Assembly (NCBI GenBank): GCA_027559495.1
Contig: JAMXSV010000003.1
Location: 2,790,001 to 2,854,000 of the forward strand
Direction: 5' to 3'
Origin: Aurifilum marmelostoma
Taxonomy: Eukaryota > Ascomycota > Sordariomycetes > Diaporthales > Cryphonectriaceae
Length of the DNA: 64,000 nucleotides
Part shown: in pieces, positions 13,436-26,449 of the stretch
Position numbering within the stretch: position 1 is the stretch's first letter
How the letters are laid out: every line of letters starts with the position of its first letter
Notes under the pieces: model-generated
Database searches by the model: none
Seen by the model: the letters and a program-made list of their open reading frames with translations, nothing else
What the model was told of the DNA's origin: nothing
Position numbers and translations under genes: made by a program

Positions 13436-13674
13436 GTTTAATAAGATAATATATATTATATATTAAGAAATTAATAATATAAAGAAGCTAGATTATATAG
13501 AGGCTAAAGAGAAGCATTGCTATATCTTTAAGATAATATAAGAGATAGTTTTTAAGAAAATAGTTATTTTTGCTAAAGTTCCTAATTTTAAAGGATTTAA
13601 TTAGAATTCTATAAATATAGGAAATGCTATAGTAAATTAGTCTAGATTTCTAGCTAAGGGATTGCTTACTATAG
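13436..13674 (+). pseudogene. Antisense-ORF fragment of element C trapped between E1 and B
   Basis: This stretch duplicates 14,552-14,795 (both 244 bp counting from ATATAG). Plus-strand reading gives LDYIEAKEKHCYIFK, then KKIVIFAKVPNFKGFN and FLAKGLL, with RIP-type stops. It ends in TATAG, which recurs at 21,351 on the far side of element B, where the same reading frame resumes (ASSSYSRAGKFAKEAF). It is therefore the left part of element C's antisense ORF, cut by the insertion of B. The left cut was made by E1. Confidence 0.6.
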
Positions 13675-14133
13675 TATAATAAGCATTATAGTATTAATAA
13701 TAATAATTTGGATATATAAGGGATTTATACTAGCAAAAGCAATGCTAAGTTTCTTCTTTAGTATAGAATATAAGAGTAATTTATAAGCTGCAATTATACT
13801 ATAATGCTTACTACTTTTAGAGCTATTAAATAAATATAATTTAATACTTAGATTAATAATTAAAGAGCTATATATAAAATTCTATTTACTAGTAGTAATA
13901 TCTATAATTATATATTCTATCTTTTAATTAGACTTATCTAAATTATTTATAATTTTAATAATTTAAGCTTGCTAAATTACTTAATAATCTAATAATTTAT
14001 CCCTATAATCCTAACTCTAAATTATATAATCCTATCTTTTTTATTTTATAGATAAGTATTAAACTCTTTATACTATAGAATTTGCTTTAAATAGTCTTTA
14101 TATTTTATATTTTAATTATTATAGATTATAATA
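13675..14133 (-). repeat. 3' LTR of element B
   Basis: 459 bp, plus-strand borders TATAATAAGCATTATAG and GATTATAATA, matching the LTR at 20,893-21,350 in length and borders. It is preceded by TATAG and followed by the antisense ORF. Confidence 0.75.
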
Positions 14134-14845
14134 TTATCTTTTTCTTATTAATTATTATTTTAAATAATCTTTTATATATTTTCCTATAATTCTTTATTAT
14201 TATATTATACCTTTCTAATTTATTATATTAAATAGAATTAATAAATCTTAAGCTTCTAAAACCTATTTTTGCAAGACTAAGAAATATAAAAGCTTGCTTT
14301 TTATTATTCTTTAAAATTTTTTTACTATATCTTTTTATTCTTTTTATAAAGATTATAGCATTTCCTTTTACTAAGTCTTCTTTTTAGATTTATTCTGCTA
14401 TACTAAATATATTTATTTTAATTATTTATATTATAATATATAAAGTATTAGTTTATCTAAGCTCTAGAAAATTGCTATTTAGTATTAGAAGCTAGAGAAT
14501 AAGCTATAAGCTGCTAAGGAAAAAGTGCTTTATTTATAAAAATAGAAATAAATATAGTTTAATAAGATAATGTATACTATATATTAAGAAATTAATAATA
14601 TAAAGAAGCTAAATTATATAAAGGCTAAAGAGAAGTATTATTATACTTTTAAGATAGTATAAGAGATAATTTCTAAGAAAATAGTTATTTTTGCTAAAAT
14701 TCTTAATTTTAAAGAATTTAATTAGAATTTTATAAATATAAAAAATGCTATAATAGATTAGTCTAGATTTTTAGCTAAGGGATTGCTTGCTATAGCTTCT
14801 AGCTTTTATTCTAGAGTAAGGAAGTTTTTTAAAGAGGCCTTTTAA
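14134..14845 (+). pseudogene. Antisense coiled-coil ORF remnant in element B
   Basis: On the plus strand, opposite B's pol, one frame shows a charged helix (LENKLxAAKEKVLYL near 14,490-14,535), FNKIMYTIxxEINNIKKL, IKAKEKYYYTFKIV, KKIVIFAKILNFKEFN and a C-terminus YSRVRKFFKEAF ending in TAA at 14,843-14,845. The same C-terminal words and the same TAA occur in element C just after 21,351. Internal stops are RIP-type TAA/TAG. The position between pol and 3' LTR, the antisense orientation and the helix-rich make-up parallel the minus-strand ORF of E1/E2, though the sequences are only distantly alike. Function unknown. Confidence 0.5.
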
Positions 14846-17800
14846 ATTATAATTTGCCTATTACTATTTTTCTAAATTAAATTAATTAAGTTTCTTTTAA
14901 TCCTTTCTTTCTAATTAATAGGCATTTTATTTAGTATTTATATAATTAGTAACTAGCTTAGATTAGTTATTTATTTTTATAATTTATTAAATTTCTTTTA
15001 AGTAAATAAGCTTTACTTATTAATTATTTTTTTAACTAGTTTTTTATAACTTTCTTAACTAATAAGGCATTTAGCTATCTTTTTTAGTTAATTAGTTATT
15101 ATTATAATTATTTCTTTTTAGCTTAATATTTTATAAATTATTTTAATATATTAGTAATATTTTTTAAAGATTTCTATATATTTTTGCTTAAGAAATATCT
15201 TTTTTTATTTAATTAAGTATTCTAATATATTATTATATTCTTTATATTTAAAAATCTTTTTAATCTTATATTTTAATTTATTATTTTTAATTTTTATATT
15301 ATTATTAATTTTTATATTTTTTAATATTAGCTTAAGTAGCAAAATATAGAAAATTAGATATATTCTTATATTATAAGAGAATATAAATTTATAATTAATT
15401 AGTAAAATTTTTTATAAAATTTTAAATAAATTAAGCTTTTTATAATTAAGCTTATTATTAAATTTCTTTATTTTAATATTTTATTAAAAAAAATAAACTT
15501 TATTTTCTTCTTTAAAAATTAATTTCTTAATTTTTTTAATATTAGTATATTTTATTATTTATTTCTTAATAAATATAAGTTTTTATTATAAATTTCTATA
15601 AATTTTCTAAATTCTTTAAACTTTTTTATTTATTATTTTTATATTTACTTTTAGCAATACTTTATAATATACTATAAAATTATATTTATATACTATATAG
15701 AATAATAATAATTTTATTATATTTATATTTATGCTATTATATATAAATTATGCTAATAATAATAATTTAATTTAATTATTTTATTTATAATTAATATAAT
15801 AATATAAATACTATTTTAAAATCTAATTTATATATTTTATTTATTTATTTATTTATAAATAAAATACTATTAATATTTTATAAATTACTTTAAGCTGCTT
15901 TATAAGCAAAATTTAAAAATTTAATATAAATTTCCTATTTTTATCTAAAATAATATTTTATAATATATTATAATTAGCTATAATTATTTTAATATATATA
16001 TATATAAGATTTTTTACTATATTGCTTTTCTTATATAGTAGAAAGTAAGTATATTTGCTTAATTTGCAAACTATTATTAAAATGCTATTAAATTATATTT
16101 TAATTAAAGATTTTTATAAGAAAAATAGCTTAATAATAAAATTTAAGCTAGCTAATTGCTAAACTAAATTTAGTATTAATAGAAGATAAAGTAATTTATA
16201 AGGCTTATATTTTTCTATTTTATTTTTTTATAGCTATTATAATTTTATAAGAGATTTTTAACTTTTTTCTTAAAGCTTAATAAATTCTAATATTTTAAAA
16301 TTTATATTAAAATTGCTTTAATTCTTTAATATTTATATACTAAAGCATTATATATATTTTAAATATATTAATTTTATTCTTTTAGAATTATATTTTTTAG
16401 ATTTTTGCTTATTTAATTAATTTTAAGAATAGTATTTAGCTTTTTATATATATTAATAAGATTTTTTTTCTTATTTATTATAAAGATATTCTAAATTTTT
16501 TTTATAATTTTATTTTAATAATTAGATTATTTGCTAAAAGTATTTACTTTAATATTATTTTTTTTTAAATATAAATAATTTTAAAATTAAATTATAATAG
16601 ATATTCTATTTATTTTATTTATTATTTATTAAATATCTTTATTATAATAAATATAGTAAAGTTCTTATAATTAAAGAATATTTTAATTTAGTATTTTATA
16701 TTAATAAAATATTATTTTTATTTCTTAAATGCTTTTATAATAGCTATAAATTTCTTATTTAGTATTTTATATTATAATTCTAATTTATTAAGCTTTTTTA
16801 AGAAATTAGCAATTAGCTTTAGCTATTTCTTCTTATTATATTAATTAAATTCTGCTTTAATAGCAAAGTTTAATATATTTATATATAATTTAAGTTCTTT
16901 ATTAAGATTTAGTTTTTTATAAACTAAATCTTTTAATATAAAATCTTTAATCTTATTAAATGCTTATTATTATTCTTTAGCTTAAAAAAATAATATTTTC
17001 TTTTTAATAAATTCTATAAAAGGCTTAATTACTTTATTATAATTCTTAATAAATTATTAATAGAAATTAATATATTTAAGAAATATTTTAATATTTATAA
17101 AGCTTTTAAATATTAGCTAATCTTTAATTACTTAAATTTTATCTTTTTATATATAAATTATTTTTAGCTTAAAAATATATTTAAAATAATTTACTTTTTA
17201 AATATAAAAATAATATTTTATAAATTTTATTAATATTTTAGTATTTTATAATATCTATAATATAATTTATATATATTACTTATATATTTTAAAATTCTTT
17301 AAATAAATAAAAATATTATTTAAGTAAATAATAATAAAAATATTAAGAAATTTATAAAAAATATAATTAATTATATATTAAAATATAGCTAATATATTAA
17401 TTAATTTAAAAAATATAATATAATATTTATAATATTTATAATAAATTTTAAAAGCTATTTTTTATTTATTGCTTTCTTTAATTTTAATATAATAATATTC
17501 TTTTTTAAAATTAAATATTATAAATTATTATTATACTTTATATTTTATTTTATAATTTATTACTTTTTAATAAGAAATAATAATTCTTAATTATAATATT
17601 ATTAAGTTATTTAAAATTTATATATAGCTTAAGCTTGCTATTTTTTTTAAGTATAAAGAGAATTAAATATTTTATTAAAAAGTATAATTCTTTAATATAT
17701 TTTTTTTTAAAATTCTTATTTAGATACTTTTTAAGTACTTTAAATTTTGCTTTATTTAATTTATAAATAAGGAAAAATTTAGATTTTATTTCTTTTTTAA

Positions 17801-20800
17801 AAAGTATTTTATAATTAAATTAGATTTTATTAAAAAGTAATTTTTTATACTTTTTTAAAAATAATTTAATAAATTTATAATATTTTTATAATATATTTTT
17901 AAATTTCTTTTTAAATTTTATATTAATTTCTATAATTTATAAGAAAAGTAGATATTATTAAGTATATTTCTTTTTACTAATTAATAATTCTTTATATAGC
18001 TAAATTAGAGATTTAAGTAAAATGCTTTAAGCTAAATTAAATTATAAATTCTATTATTTTAATAAAATTCCTTTTTATTATTTTAAAGTAAATCTTCTAT
18101 TATAAAGTTTTATTACTATTATTGCTTTAATTTACTAATAATTTAGTATTTTATTAATTATATTATTGCTAAATTCTTTTCTATAAGCTATTAAAATAGT
18201 TATATTCTTATTTTTCTATTTTTCTAATTTAAAAATATATATAAATAAATTACTTAAGCTTTTTTAACTTAAAATATACTTAATAACTAATTTTTGCTTT
18301 ATACTTTTAATTATAATTTTCTTATTAAGTATAGCTTGCTTTTATAAGATTTAGCTAATAGTTTAATTAATTTAAAGATTATACTCTTTTAAGCTAAGAA
18401 AGTTCTAATATTAGCTTATATTATACTATATTTATAATATTAAAGGATATATATATTATAAAATTATAAATTATAATAGAAAAATAATTAGTTTATTAAT
18501 TTATTATATTTTAATTATATATTATAAGCTATTCTTCTATAATGCTAAAAATATAAGATTATTTCTTTTATTTTTATAGTAATTATACTTAATTAATAAT
18601 TTTAGAAGATATAAAGTTTTTTCTATATACTATTATTTAATAATATACTATATTATTATTTATAAATTTATACTTAAAGTATAATATATAAATAGTTATT
18701 TTTAGTAATTATATAAAAAAATCTTTCTTTTAATATAAAAACTAACTATTATTTTCTTATAAGCAGTTTTAGTTATTTAGAGCTTTTTAAGCCTTATATA
18801 CTATTACTTAGATTAATTATTTAGCTTATTATTGCTTATATTTATATTTTTTTTAATTATTCTTCTATTAATATTAGTCTTGCAACTTTTTATTAATATA
18901 AATAGTATAATAAATTCTTTTATATTACTGCTATCTTACTTTCTTATTAATATATTTCCTAAGGCAATTATTTAATAATTTAATATATATATTATAATGC
19001 TTTATTTAAAGTACTTTTTAAAATCTTAATTTTTTTTTATTATAAAACTAAATAATCTATTTTAATTTGCGCATTAGAAATTATTTATACTTAATCTTTT
19101 TCTAAAAATATTTCTTATAATTATATATAATGCAGAAAATTTATATATATTTATAATATTTATAATAATTAAATTAAATTCTTATATTTTTCTTTTTAAA
19201 AAAGTTTTAAAGCTAAAAATATATAAATATAAATACTTTTTTAAAATTTAATTTATATATTAAATATTTAATATTTATAAGTTCTAAATTCTATTTAATA
19301 CTTATAGAGAAATTTTATATTTTTTTAAGCTTAAATATATTATTACTATTTTTATTTTTTATTTAAGTAATAAATTTTAGCAAATTATCTAATTGCTTAT
19401 TTTATAATTCTTTTTCTTTAATATTATATTAAAAGAATATTTATATTTTAGAATTAATATTATTATTTCTTTTATTATTAATTTAAGAAGAGAAGTATTT
19501 AAAATTATAAATATTTTTATAATTTAATACTTATTATATTATTTAATAATTATAAAAAAAGTATTTTAAATCTTTTTCTTTATTTATAATATATAAGGAA
19601 TTTAAAAAATTAGATAAATAATTAAAATTATTTTAATTAAGGATTTAATTATATAAAAGTTCTTTTCTTTTTATTATAATTTGCTATTTTTTTCTTAAAA
19701 GCTTTAAAAAATTATTTAAAGCCTTTCTTCTTTAAAAGATATATTAAGCAATAATTATTATAATAAGCTATTTAATTAAGAAAAATATATTAGAATATAC
19801 TATTTAATACTTACTTTATAAAATAGCTTTATTTCTAATATATTAGTTATTCTTTTTTTATAATATTTACTTATTATTCTTTTATATAGCTAGCTTATTA
19901 TTTCTTTAAAATAAATTATTATTTTTCTTTTCTTAATTAGCAATAGTTTTTTACAAAATATTTAAATTTGCTATAACTATAATATTTAATTTTATTATTA
20001 CTTCTATTTATAGCATTTAGCTTTATAAGTTCTAAATAGATTATTTCTTTATAAGCTATACTAAATTAATTCTAGCTTTACTATTTCTTAAAATACTAAT
20101 ATTTTTTCTTAAAATTAGCTATTACTTAAAGAATTTATATAATTTAACTTTTTTTTGCTTTTTAAGTTATTACTTATATTATTTATTATTAATTTTAATA
20201 GCTAATATAATAAAATTTGCAAGTTTTATAAATTATTCTGCTTTAGTAAAATTATTTTTAATTTTATTTTTAAATTTATTATAATATTATATAATAAAAG
20301 CTATATTATTTTACTAAAGATAAAAAGAAGCTTTGCAAAACTTTATAGTATACTTAGCTACTAACTTAATTTATTTAAGCTTAAAAAGCTTTTATTTAGC
20401 TTTATATTATTTATTTATATTACTAAAGATATTTTTAAGTACTTATTTTATATTATTAAAATCCTTAAAAATATATTTAGTATTATCTTTCTGCTTAAAT
20501 TTATTAAATTTAAAGTAGTTTTTAAAAGTAAATTTAAATTAAGTAAAAATATCTTTTATAAGGCAATATCTTATAAAGATAATTTTATTTTATTTATTAC
20601 TAAATTTCTTCTTTTTATAATAGAAGTAAGCTTTATACTAGATAAAAAATACCTAAAGAGTATAATATTTACCTTTATAGAGTTTTAGTATTTCTATTTT
20701 ATAATAAAATTCCTTTGCAATTATCTTTTATTTTTTAAATTTTTTAATGCAATTAGTAAGCATTATAATCTGCTTAATAAGATTAGTAATACTACTATTA

Positions 20801-20892
20801 GTAGTAAATCTAATTAGAGTTTAAAGCGCTATTATATTTTATAGTATTTAAGGGAAAAATATTAAATTATTTCTAAATATAAATTATTAAAA

Positions 20893-21350
20893 TATAATAA
20901 GCATTATAGTAATAATAATAATAATTTAAATATATAAGGAATTTATATTAGTAAAAGTAATACTAAATTTCTCCTTTAGTATAGAATATAAAAGTAATTT
21001 ATAAGCTATAACTATATTATAATACTTACTGCTTTTAAAGCTATTAGATAAATATAATTTAATACTTAGATTAATAATTAAAAAGCTATATATAAAGTTC
21101 TATCTATTAGTAGTAATAATTATAGTTATATATTTTATTTTTTAGTTAAGCTTATTTAAATTATTTATAATTTTAATAATTTAGGCTTACTAGATTACTT
21201 AATAATTTAATAATTTATCTCTATAATTCTAATCTTAAATTATATAATCTTATTTTTTTATTCTATAAGTAAGTATTAAACTTCTTGCGCTATAGGGTCT
21301 GCCTTAGGTAGTCTCTATATCCTATATTCTAATTATTGCAGATTATAATA
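20893..21350 (-). repeat. 5' LTR of element B
   Basis: 458 bp, the partner of 13,675-14,133. It is followed at 21,351 by the TATAG duplication and then the interrupted antisense ORF of element C. Confidence 0.75.
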
Positions 21351-24300
21351 TATAGCCTCTAGCTCTTATTCTAGAGCAGGAAAGTTTGCTAAAGAGGCCT
21401 TCTAAGTTATAATTTGCTTATTGCTATTTTTCTAAATTAAATTAATTAATTTCCTTTTAACCCTTTCTTCCTAATTAATAAGCATTTTATCTAATATCTA
21501 TATAATTAGTAATTAGCTTAGACTAATTATTTATTCTTATAATTAGTTAGATTTTCCTTAAGCAAATAAGCTTTGCTTACTAGTTATCTTTTTAACTAAT
21601 TTCTTATAACTTCCTTAATTAGTAAAGCATTTAGCTATCTTTTTTAATTCATTAGTTACTACTATAATTATTCCTTTTTAGCTTAATATCTTATAAGTTA
21701 TTTTAGCATATTAGTAATATTTTCTAAAAATTCTTATATAGTTTTGCTTAAAAGATATCTCTTCTATTTAACTAAGTATTCTAGCATATTATTATATTCT
21801 TTATACTTAAGAATTCTTTTAATTTTATATTCTAGTTTATTATTTTTAATTTTTATATTATTATTAATCTTTATATTTTTAATGCTAGCTTAAATAGCAA
21901 AATATAGAAAATTAGATATATTTTTATACTATAAAGAAGTGCAAGTTTATAATTAATTAATAAAACTTTTTGCAAAATTTTAAATAAATTAAGCTTTTTA
22001 TAATTAAGCTTATTATTAGATCTTTTTATTTTAATATTTTATTAAAAAAGATAAATTTTATCTTCCTTTTTAAAAATTAATTTCTTAATTCTTTTAGTAT
22101 TAGTATATTTTATTATTTATTTCTTAATAAATATAAGTTTCTGCTATAGATTTTTATAAATTTTCTAAATTCTTTAAGCCTTTTTATTTACTACTTTTGC
22201 ATTTACTTTTAGCAATACTTTATAATATACTATAGAGTTATATTTATATATTATATAAAATAATAATAATTTTATTATACTTATATTTATGCTATTATAT
22301 ATAAATTATATTAATAATAATAATTTAATTTAATTATTTTCTTTATAATTAATATAATAATATAGATATTATTCTAAAATTTAATTTATATATTCTATTT
22401 ATTTATTTATTTATAAATAAAATACTATTAATATCTTATAAGCTATTTTAAGCTACTTTATAAGTAAGATTTAAAAGTTTAATATAAACTTTCTATTCTT
22501 ATTTAAGATAATTTTCTATAATATATTATAATTAGCTATAATTATTCTAAAAAATATATATATAAGGTTTTTTATTATACTGCTTTCTTTATATAATAGA
22601 AAGTAAGTATATTTGCTTAATTTATAAATTACTATTAAAATATTATTAAATTATACTTTAATTAAAGATTTTTATAAAAAAGATAGCTTAATAATAAAGT
22701 CTAAGCTAACTAATTACTAAATTAAACTTAATACTAATAAAGAATAAAATAATTTATAAAGCTTATATTTTTTTGCTTTATTTTTCTTATAATATTTTTT
22801 TATTTTATTTTTTTTATAGCTATTGCAATTCTATAAAAGATTCTTAATTCTCTTTTTAAAGCTTAATAAATTCTAATATCTTAAAATTTATATTAAAATT
22901 GCTTTAATTCTTTAATATTTATATATTAAAGCATTATATATATCTTAAATATATTAATTTTATTCTTTTAGAATTATATTTTTTAAATTTTTACTTATTT
23001 AACTAATTTTAAGAATAGTATTTAGCTTTTTATATATATTAATAAAATTTTCTTTTTTATTTATTATAAAAATATTTTAAATTTTTTTTATAATTTTATT
23101 TTAATAATTAAATTATTTATTAAAAGTATTTACTTTAATATTCTTTTTTTCTTAAATATAAATAATTTTAAAATTAAATTATAATAAATATTTTATTTAT
23201 CTTACTTATTATTTATTAAGTATTTTTATTATAATAAATATAGTAAAATTTTTATAATTAAAGAATATCTTAATTTAGTATTTTATATTAATAAAATATT
23301 ATTCTTATTTCTTAAATATTTCTATAATAGCTATAAATTTTTTATTTAATATTTTATATTATAATTCTAGTTTATTAAGCTTTTTTAAAAAGTTAGCAAT
23401 TAGCTTTAGCTATTTCTTCTTATTATACTAATTAAATTCTGCTTTAATAGCAAAGTTTAATATATTTATATATAATTTAAGTTCTTTATTAAAATTTAGT
23501 TTTTTATAAATTAGATTTTTTAATATAAAATCTTTAATTTTATTAAATACTTATTACTATTTTTTAGCTTAAAGAAATAGCATTTTCTTTTTAGTAAATT
23601 TTATAAGAAGCTTAACTATTTTGCTATAGTTCTTAATAAACTATTAGTAAAAATTAATATATTTAAGAAATATTTTAATATTTATAAAATTCTTAAATAT
23701 TAGCTAATTCTTAATTGCTTAAATTTTATTCTTTTATATATAAATTATTTCTAGCTTAAAAGTATATTTAAAATAATTTACTTTTTAAGTATAAAAATAA
23801 TATTTTATAAATTTTATTAATATTTTAATATTTTATAATATTTATAATATAGTTTATATATATTGCTTATATATTTTAAGATTTTTTAAATAGATAAGAA
23901 TATTATCTAAATAAATAATAATAAAGATATTAAGAAATTTATAAAGAATATAATTAATTATATATTAGAATATAGCTAATATATTAATTAATTTAAAGAA
24001 TATAATATAATATTTATAATATTTATAATAAGTTTTAAAAGCTATTTTTTACTTATTGCTTTTTTTAATTCTAATATAATAATATTTTTCTTTAAAATTA
24101 AATATTATAAATTATTATATATTTTGCATTTTATTTTATAATTTATTATTTCTTAGTAAAAAGTAATAATCTTTAATTATAATATTATTAAGTTATTTAA
24201 AGTTTATATATAGTTTAAATTTGCTATTTTTCTTAAGTATAAAGAGAATTAAGTATTTTGCTAAAAATATAATTTTTTAATATATTTTCTTTTAAAATTC

Positions 24301-25917
24301 TTATTTAGATACTTTTTAAGTATTTTAAATTTTGCTTTATTTAATTTATAAATAAAAAAAAATTTTAGTTTTATTCTTTTCTTAAAGAGTATTTTATAAT
24401 TAAATTAGATTTTATTAAGAAGTAATTTTTTATACTTTTTTAAAAATAATTTAATAAATTTATAATACTTTTATAATATATTTTTAAATTCTTTTTTAAA
24501 TCTTATATTAGCTTCTATAATTTATAAAAAAAGTAAATATTATTAAATATATTTCTTTTTACTAATTAGTAATTCTTTATATAGCTAAATTAGAAGCTTA
24601 AGCAAAATATTTTAAGCTAAATTAAATTATTAATTTTATTATTTTAGCAAAATTCCTTTCTATTGCTTTAAAGCAAATCTCTTATTATAAAGTTCTATTA
24701 TTATTATTGCTTTTATTTGCTAATAGTTTAGCATTTTATTAATTATATTATTACTAAATCTTTCTTTATAAGCTATTAAGATAGTTATATTTCTATTTTT
24801 CTATTTTTCTAATTTAAAAATATATATAAATAAATTGCTTAAGCTCTCTTAACTTAAAATATATTTAGTAATTAGTTTCTATTTTATATCTTTAATTATA
24901 ATCTTTTTATTAGATATAGTTTGCTTTTATAAGATCTAGCTAGTAATTTAATTAATTTAAGAATTATGCTTTTTAAGCTAAGAAAGTTCTAATATTAGCT
25001 TATATTATATTATATTTATAATATTAAAGAATATATATATTATAAAATTATAAATTATAATAGAAAAATAATTAATTTATTAGTTTATTATATCTTAATT
25101 ATATATTATAAGCTATTTTTCTATAATGCTAAAAGTATAAAATTATTTCTTTTATTTTTATAATAATTATGCCTAATTAATAATTCTAAGAGATATAAAG
25201 TTTCCTTATATGCTATTATCTAATAATATGCTATATTATTATTTATAAACTTATACTTAAAGTATAATATATAAATAGTTATTTTTAATAATTATATAAA
25301 AAGATTTTTCTTTTAGTATAAGAATTAATTATTTTTTTTTATAAGCAATCTTAATTATTTAAGGCTTCTTAAGCCTTATATATTATTGCTTAAACTAATT
25401 ATTTAGCTTATTATTACTTATATTTATATTTCTTTTAATTATTCTTTTATTAATGCTAGTCTTATAATTTTTTATTAATATAAATAATATAATAAATTCT
25501 CTTATATTATTGCTATTTTACTTTCTTATTAATGCATTTTTTAGGGCAATTATTTAATAGTTTAATATATATATTATAGTGCTTTATTTAAAGCACTTTT
25601 TAAAATTTTAATTTTTTCTTATTATAGAACTAAATAATTTATTTTAATTTATATATTAAGAACTATTTATATTTAATCTTCTTCTAAAAGTATTTTTTGC
25701 AATTATATATAATATAGAAAATTTATATATATTTATAATATTTATAATAATTAAATTAAATTCTTATATCTTTCTTTTTAAAAAAATTTTAAAGCTAAAA
25801 GTATATAAATATAAATATTTTTTTAAAATTTAATTTATATATAAAGTATTTAATATTTATAAGTTTTAAATTTTATTTAATACTTATAAAGAAATTCTAT
25901 ATTTTTTTAAGCTTAAA

Positions 25918-26449
25918 TGTTATAACCCATCCAACATGCAGGTCACAACAAAGATTGCAGCACAGCACTAAGGCCATACGGAACGGACCACAGGGAGCTG
26001 GGAGTCCAATACTCTAGAACAGAACTAGCACGACGAGATTATATAAGCCAGAATTAGAGTTATAAAGGTTGCTTAATTAAAGGAATTGATATTAACTTTA
26101 TTAACTAGTTAAAGGAATTAGTATTAACTTAGTTAACTAGTTAAAGGATTTAATATTAACTCTAGCCTACCTTTGCTAGGAAAGAACTAATACTACTAAT
26201 AAAGAATTAAAGAATAGATTATATAAGAAATATATTTGCTATTATTAGATAGATTTAGTATATAGCTCTTTAGTTATTAATCTAAGTATTATCTCTAATA
26301 TAAGTAATAGCTTTACTGCTAGTAATATACTATAGAAAATTTTAAAAGTTATTTTTATATTCTTTAAATTATACTTTAATATTATTCTTGCTTAATATAA
26401 ACCCTTTATATACTTATTATATACCCTAGTTATAGCAATGCTTATTATA
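25918..26449 (+). repeat. 5' LTR of E2 (intact TG start)
   Basis: Begins TGTTATAACCCATCCAACAT, the least mutated LTR start in the window, and ends GCTTATTATA. The first 100 bp keep words such as CCATACGGAACGGACC that the 3' LTR has lost. Confidence 0.88.

Larger units (their letters stand above)
13675..21350 (-). mobile_element. Ty3/Gypsy LTR retrotransposon B (RIP-inactivated, full length, minus strand)
   Basis: A 7,676-bp element with LTRs at 13,675-14,133 and 20,893-21,350, flanked by TATAG at 13,670-13,674 and 21,351-21,355. Its pol is on the minus strand and aligns with E1/E2 pol: chromodomain about 15,110-15,260, integrase core about 15,600-16,250, RT with a YLNN remnant near 17,320-17,332. 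Despite similar pol, its LTRs differ from those of E1/E2, so it is a sister lineage. Every reading frame is interrupted; longest frames are about 60 codons. It is nested in element C. Confidence 0.8.

Noticed and set aside
13431..14795. 244-bp direct repeat as a separate mobile element
   Set aside because: Both copies read as the C-terminal part of the antisense ORF; the left copy belongs to element C and the right copy to element B.
20333..20518. Small hydrophobic frames in the AT-rich block (also 34,773-34,970)
   Set aside because: Leu/Ile/Phe/Tyr/Lys peptides are what any AT-rich DNA encodes by chance. Both fall in the same internal segment of elements B and C and are antisense to their pol strand.
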